DNA from: Limnospira fusiformis SAG 85.79
GTDB taxonomy: Bacteria; Cyanobacteriota; Cyanobacteriia; Cyanobacteriales; Microcoleaceae
Length of the DNA: 64,000 bases
Direction of reading: 5' to 3'
Assembly (NCBI RefSeq): GCF_012516315.1
Contig: NZ_CP051185.1
Location: 2,903,403-2,967,402 of the forward strand
Positions 60,104-64,000 of the stretch are shown here, in pieces. A program made the position numbers and the translations under genes. The notes under the pieces are model-generated. The model searched no databases. It was not told where the DNA came from and saw only the letters and a program-made list of their open reading frames with translations. Each line of letters opens with the position of its first letter. Positions within the stretch are counted from its first letter, which is position 1.

Positions 60104-60478
60104 CCCCCTTCGAGACTTCCAATATGGTTGCCAAGGTGAAGCGTCTAATCAGGTCTAAGACTGCCCGCGCCATGCTGACATGGGCGCATTATCGATTCAA
60201 ACTAACCCTGAGACATCAAGCGCGGAAATAACTGAACAGTTGTAGATGTGACCGAAGAATACACCAGCAAAACCTGTACTCACTGTGGTCATGTTCATTC
60301 CCAGCTAGGTGGCTCAAAAGTGTTCCGATGTCCTGAGTGCGGGTTCACTCTACCACGGGACTTGAACGGTGCTTTTGGAATCTTTCTAAAAGCTTTGCGG
60401 GATACCGCCTCTGTTGCCTTAACGGGTAATAGTGCTATCGTCGCATTGTCAGGCAATAGCCGGATAAATGTCGCGTAA
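60104..60478 (+). pseudogene. Inverted partial copy of tnpB
   Basis: The plus strand reads FETSNMVAKVKRLIRSKTAR, then a break near 60225-60250 (stop and small indels where the intact copy has the GEITG codons), then EEYTSKTCTHCGHVHSQLGG through to the stop at 60476. It is nearly identical to the tail of the tnpB at 58046 but in opposite orientation and lacks the N-terminal two thirds. From ATG 60248 a 76-residue fragment with an intact zinc ribbon remains open. Confidence 0.85.
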
Positions 60479-60487
60479 ATGTATCAG
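60104..60487. repeat. Right arm of the ~400-bp inverted repeat
   Basis: Ends in GTCGCGTAAATGTATCAG at 60487, the exact inverse of the left arm end at 58037. Together the arms enclose the broken tnpA and the spacer. Confidence 0.8.
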
Positions 60488-60593
60488 CGTCAATTGCTCA
60501 ACCTCCTGGGAAATCATGATCTTCCCATTTATGTTAAGTTTTGTAACAAATTTTAATTAATGTTAAAAATTCGCCCGATTCGAGGCAGGGGAC

Positions 60594-60740
60594 TTGACTT
60601 TTGCCTGGGCTTCATGGTATATTCTATATAATAGAGATATATGCTTTTTGTTCTGGGATAGACATATTACCATTATCTAACTATACATCTATCATAGCAT
60701 TCCTCGCCGTCCCTGTCAACCTCTATTCTTTCCGCGCGAG
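60594..60740. promoter_or_regulatory. Single convergent-promoter unit resembling the 28.9-30.4 kb array
   Basis: Rightward: TTGACT (60594-60599), 18 bp, TATATT (60618-60623). Leftward: TTGACA (complement of 60714-60719), 17 bp, TATGAT (complement of 60691-60696). CCATTATCTAA lies between them, as in the array, and a TTGAATAAAAAATCAA near-palindrome follows at about 60751, matching the array's TTGATTTTTTAATCAA. It lies between the tnpB fragment and the ankyrin gene, in a 290-bp stretch with no other feature. Confidence 0.5.
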
Positions 60741-60767
60741 GGTTGGTTAATTGAATAAAAAATCAAG

Positions 60768-62168
60768 TTATTCTTGAGCGCCAGCGGCTCTCAACAGCTT
60801 AACAATTTCGTGATGTCGGTTAAATTCGGCTAACATTAAAGCTGTACAACCCCCACGATGTTTAAGATTAATATTTGCACCGCGTTCAATGAGCAATTGA
60901 ACTGCGAACTGATGACCACGATGAGCCGCCCACATCAAAGCTGTAGCTCCCTTTTCGTCCTGAAGATTCAGGTCAATTGGGGTAAGAAGTAGCCGTTCAA
61001 TAATCGCCACATTTCCCACTTCAGCGGCGGTCATCAAGGGAGTTTTACCGCCTTCTGTAGTCAGATGAATATCGGCACCACTATTAAGCAGGATTTGTAC
61101 AGCGTTTAAATCTCCCTGTCGGATAGCCAAAGAAAGAGGAGTTTCGCCACTAATTTTAGCATTAAGAAGAGCATCACGGCGATCGCGAGAAATACGAGGA
61201 ACTAACAGAGTCATAATTTCACTATGTCCCTGGATAGCTGCCAACATCAGGGGGACATCGCCGAAGCGATTAACCGCGTGAACATCAGCACCCCAACCCA
61301 ATAGGAGTTTCACCATATCCTGGTGTCCTTCTAGGACAGCCAAATGTAGAGCAGTTTCACCATCGCGATCGCCAGTATAAATATCAGCCCCAGCTTTAAG
61401 CAAGGCACTAGCGATAGATAATTGACCCTGAGCCGCCGCCGCCATGAGAGCGGTGCTACCATCGCTATTGCGGGCATTAACATTAGCCCCAGCTCGGATC
61501 AATAATTCTACCATTTGCCAATCTCCCCTATCAGTAGCCACCATAAGGGGAGTTTCCCCAGACTCATTACAGACATTGACATTTAAACCCATGTCCAGCC
61601 AGGTGGGGAGACCTTCAGGGCGACCAGAGGCAACCACCGGAAATAATATGCTCGAATCAGGTAATGGCTCTAAGGTAGCCCCAGCTTCCCGGAGGTCTTC
61701 AGCAATTTCGAGATGGTTTTGTGATAGGGCTAATTTCCAGGCTGTATCGCCGGAGCGATCGATGACATTAACATCAGCCCCATGGTGGCATAGCAATTTT
61801 ACCATAGAGCGATCGCCCATCTGGGTAGCAGCCATGAGAGCCGTGCTACCGTCCTCATTTTGAGCATTGACATTAGCGCCGCTTTGTAGTAGAAAACGAG
61901 CGCAATCAAGTTGAGCATGAGCCGCCGCCACCATAAGGGCCGTGATACCATAGCGGCGACTAGCATAATTAACATCAGCTCCCCGTTGCACCAACACCCG
62001 CAAAATCTCCAAGTATCCTGCCTGTGCTGCGAACATTAACACCGTAACACCATCGCGATCTTTAGCGTTAGCATTTCCCCCCTTAGCCAGGAGAGCGCGG
62101 GTGTTAATTAAATTACCCGTCTTAACCGCTCTAAGTAAGGTAGTGTCCCGCTGTGTTGTTGAACCCAT
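60768..62168 (-). CDS. Ankyrin-repeat protein
   Basis: 466 residues composed almost entirely of ankyrin repeats, about 13, each with the G-x-TALMxAAxxGHxxxVxLLLxxGADVNAxxxxG pattern. No other domain, signal peptide or membrane helix. Such proteins are protein-binding scaffolds; the partner is unknown. Repeats from about residue 170 to 200 are the most divergent. Confidence 0.9.
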   Translation of the reverse strand: MGSTTQRDTTLLRAVKTGNLINTRALLAKGGNANAKDRDGVTVLMFAAQAGYLEILRVLVQRGADVNYASRRYGITALMVAAAHAQLDCARFLLQSGANVNAQNEDGSTALMAATQMGDRSMVKLLCHHGADVNVIDRSGDTAWKLALSQNHLEIAEDLREAGATLEPLPDSSILFPVVASGRPEGLPTWLDMGLNVNVCNESGETPLMVATDRGDWQMVELLIRAGANVNARNSDGSTALMAAAAQGQLSIASALLKAGADIYTGDRDGETALHLAVLEGHQDMVKLLLGWGADVHAVNRFGDVPLMLAAIQGHSEIMTLLVPRISRDRRDALLNAKISGETPLSLAIRQGDLNAVQILLNSGADIHLTTEGGKTPLMTAAEVGNVAIIERLLLTPIDLNLQDEKGATALMWAAHRGHQFAVQLLIERGANINLKHRGGCTALMLAEFNRHHEIVKLLRAAGAQE

Positions 62169-62400
62169 GAAATGTTTTTCTCATCCCACTCGTTGGTTGG
62201 AGGACAGAACTACGATGACTCCATAATAGAGAACCCCGCAGTTGCCAATTGCATCTTCGCAGGATCTATCAAAAACAGTCAATCTTTTTAGCCCATAACA
62301 TAAGCAAATTCCCACAGCCGGAAGATATCACAAACACAACTGATCGGTAATATGCTAAGTTTTATTAAGGTTTCATCATTTTACCGATTCGGAGAACACT

Positions 62401-62871
62401 ATGGATCTGCCAATTCCAGATACTATCAAACCCTACCTGAATTTTATTCACCCAGCGATTATGTGGGTGTTGTTAGCGCTAACAATTTACGCAATGTACC
62501 TAGGGGTGCAAATTCGGCGCACCAGGTCATCCGAGGGGGAACAGAAAAAAGAACTGATCAAGGGAAAATTCAATAGCAAACACTATCAAGTCGGGTCGCT
62601 GATCCTGGCTTTGATGGTGCTAGGCTCTATTGGTGGAATGAGTGTCACCTATATCAACAACCATAAATTATTTGTGGGTCCTCATCTCCTAGTAGGATTA
62701 GGGATGACTGGAATGGTGGCGGTTTCAGCTTCTCTGAGTCCCCTGATGCAAAAGGGGGTTAATTGGGCGCGATATACTCATATCGGCTTGAACACAGTAT
62801 TGTTAGGACTGTTTTTATGGCAAGCCCTAACAGGGGTAGAAATCCTGCAACGGATTATCAGCAATATGTAG
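62401..62871 (+). CDS. DUF4079-type membrane protein
   Basis: 156 residues with four hydrophobic segments (about 14-36, 58-78, 90-112, 124-145). Histidines near the membrane boundaries (FIHPAIMW, GPHLLVGLG, YTHIGLN) resemble haem-ligating positions of small cytochrome-b561-like proteins. The family is found in cyanobacteria and plastids; function not established. TnpB debris begins right after its stop. Confidence 0.8.
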   Translation: MDLPIPDTIKPYLNFIHPAIMWVLLALTIYAMYLGVQIRRTRSSEGEQKKELIKGKFNSKHYQVGSLILALMVLGSIGGMSVTYINNHKLFVGPHLLVGLGMTGMVAVSASLSPLMQKGVNWARYTHIGLNTVLLGLFLWQALTGVEILQRIISNM

Positions 62872-62880
62872 TTTGACACT

Positions 62881-62902
62881 CCCCGCGCTAAAGCGACGGG
62901 GA
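62881..62902 (-). other. Terminal hairpin of the IS605-type element (possible omega-RNA end)
   Basis: CCCCGCGCTAAAGCGACGGGG folds into a short imperfect hairpin overlapping the tnpB stop. The right ends of IS200/IS605 elements, from which TnpB guide RNAs arise, have such hairpins. Confidence 0.5.
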
Positions 62903-64000
62903 TTCTTCACTCAACGAGCCAACTTGCTCAGACAGGATTGCTCCAGCCAAAGTAGAGGTCGATTCTCCTGAAGCGTTGCTTGCGTCTAGCGCCAAAGTTC
63001 CGGTATGCCCTACCGTACTCAATCCCCGACTAAGGATGTTTCTCGCTGCATTATAGTCCCTGTCCATCACACATCCACATCGACAAACATGAGTTCGAGT
63101 GGATAAAGTCTTCTGCACAATGACACCGCAGCGAGAGCATTCCTGGCTTGTCCTGTGGGGTGGAACAGCAATAGTGCTCTTGCCGAACACCTTGCCCAAA
63201 TATTCCAACCACACCCTAAACTGATACCAGGAAGCGTCGCTAATCGATTTAGCAAGGCTGTGATTTCGCACCATATTCCTGATTCTCAAATCTTCATAGG
63301 CTACCAAGTCGTTAGACTGGATTACGCATCTTGCCAACTTCACAGCCAAATCTTTACGCTGCCTACTTATCTTGAGATGGCGCTTGCCTAGAACCACCTT
63401 GGCCTTGGCTCGATTCTGACCCCCTTTCTTCCTTCTGGAAACAGTGCGCTGCGACTGCTTTAGTCGTGATTCACTTTTCCTGAGATGCCGGGGGTTTCCA
63501 ACTGTTTCACCGTTGCTATCGGTGTAGAACTCTTTGAGTCCAACATCCAAGCCGATGGCTCGACCAGAGGGTTCAACAAATTCAGTCCGTTCTACACGAA
63601 TACAGAACTGAACATAGTAGCCATCGGCTCTTTTGACGAGGCGAACTCGCTTAATCTGCTCTATTGGATAGAAATGCAGATCACGAGTGCCTTTGAGCTT
63701 TAGTCTACCAATGCCCTTCTTGTCGGTGAAGGTGATTGCCTTGCGATTCGAGTCTAACTTCCACCCAGAGGTTTTGTACTCTACCGAGCGGTTATTTTTC
63801 TTAAAAGAGGGAAACCCTTTCTTTCCGGGGATACCCTTCTTGCAGTTTTCGTAGAATCGAGAGATTGCACTCCAGGCTCTTTCTGCGGATGCTTGCCGAG
63901 CCATGCTGTTGAGTTCAGCAGCAAAAGGGAATTCCTTAGCAAGTTGAGCACATAGCTTTTGCAGGTCGTTCTGTCCAGTTCCCTGGTTGTCCATCCAATA
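62888..64000 (-). CDS. tnpB: IS200/IS605-family TnpB nuclease (5' end off window)
   Basis: The frame is open to the right edge: the codons before MDNQGTGQND read YW, matching the conserved N-terminal RYWMDN-type region, so the true start lies outside. At least 370 residues are visible. RuvC residues: Asp in GLDVGLKEF, Glu in AYEDLRIRNM, Asp in CVMDRDYNAARNIL; zinc ribbon CSRCG...CRCG. All key residues are intact, so it may be active. No tnpA is visible in the window. It is a different family from the IS607-type tnpB at 58046. Confidence 0.9.
   Translation of the reverse strand, partial: YWMDNQGTGQNDLQKLCAQLAKEFPFAAELNSMARQASAERAWSAISRFYENCKKGIPGKKGFPSFKKNNRSVEYKTSGWKLDSNRKAITFTDKKGIGRLKLKGTRDLHFYPIEQIKRVRLVKRADGYYVQFCIRVERTEFVEPSGRAIGLDVGLKEFYTDSNGETVGNPRHLRKSESRLKQSQRTVSRRKKGGQNRAKAKVVLGKRHLKISRQRKDLAVKLARCVIQSNDLVAYEDLRIRNMVRNHSLAKSISDASWYQFRVWLEYLGKVFGKSTIAVPPHRTSQECSRCGVIVQKTLSTRTHVCRCGCVMDRDYNAARNILSRGLSTVGHTGTLALDASNASGESTSTLAGAILSEQVGSLSEESPSL

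Overview
The window comes from a cyanobacterium. It carries psbI (photosystem II), an NblS/Hik33-type sensor kinase, a PAP/fibrillin protein and cyanobacterial-type UbiB, Ser/Thr kinase and PerR/peroxiredoxin genes, and HIP1 palindromes (GCGATCGC) occur throughout. Tandem repeats and IS200/IS605/IS607 relics are very abundant, which fits a filamentous Oscillatoriales genome such as Arthrospira/Limnospira. The genus is inference from general knowledge; no search was run.

Layout. 1-8 kb: minus-strand housekeeping genes (EamA transporter cut by the left edge, a phosphohexomutase, folE, an SDR, accA, a Fur/PerR regulator), with a peroxiredoxin divergent from the regulator and a 54-bp tandem array between the mutase and folE. 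8-19 kb: a TPR-tailed Ser/Thr kinase, a fibrillin, a MOSC protein, a second EamA transporter, a degenerate kinase overlapping a membrane protein, two AT-rich acyltransferases and a decayed tnpB. 19-29 kb: DUF6825-like protein, UbiB kinase, PP2C phosphatase, anmK, a composite repeat array, XPB-like helicase, YccF, TPR protein, pfkA. 28.9-30.4 kb: seven tandem ~212-bp units, each with two face-to-face sigma70-like promoters. 30-42 kb: FGGY sugar kinase, PGBD protein, purD, nblS, pgm, GH38 alpha-mannosidase and an unknown protein. 42.8-52.3 kb: a 9.4-kb satellite-like array built of CAACT-headed modules, with higher-order repeats and bracketed by copies of a promoter/mini-ORF unit. 52.3-64 kb: psbI, a frameshifted TetR gene, alpha/beta hydrolase, zinc-ribbon/kinase/WD40 protein, MsrP, a broken IS607-type element with an inverted second tnpB tail, an ankyrin protein, a DUF4079 protein and an IS605-type tnpB cut by the right edge.

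Functional themes are sugar phosphate metabolism (two phosphohexomutases, pfkA, FGGY kinase, alpha-mannosidase), eukaryotic-type phospho-signalling (two apparently active kinases, one pseudokinase, one PP2C), oxidative-stress defence (PerR-like/peroxiredoxin pair, MsrP) and photosynthesis (psbI, nblS, fibrillin). The most unusual material is non-coding: the satellite and its bracketing promoter units, the convergent-promoter array next to pfkA, and a possible structured RNA beside the broken IS607 element.
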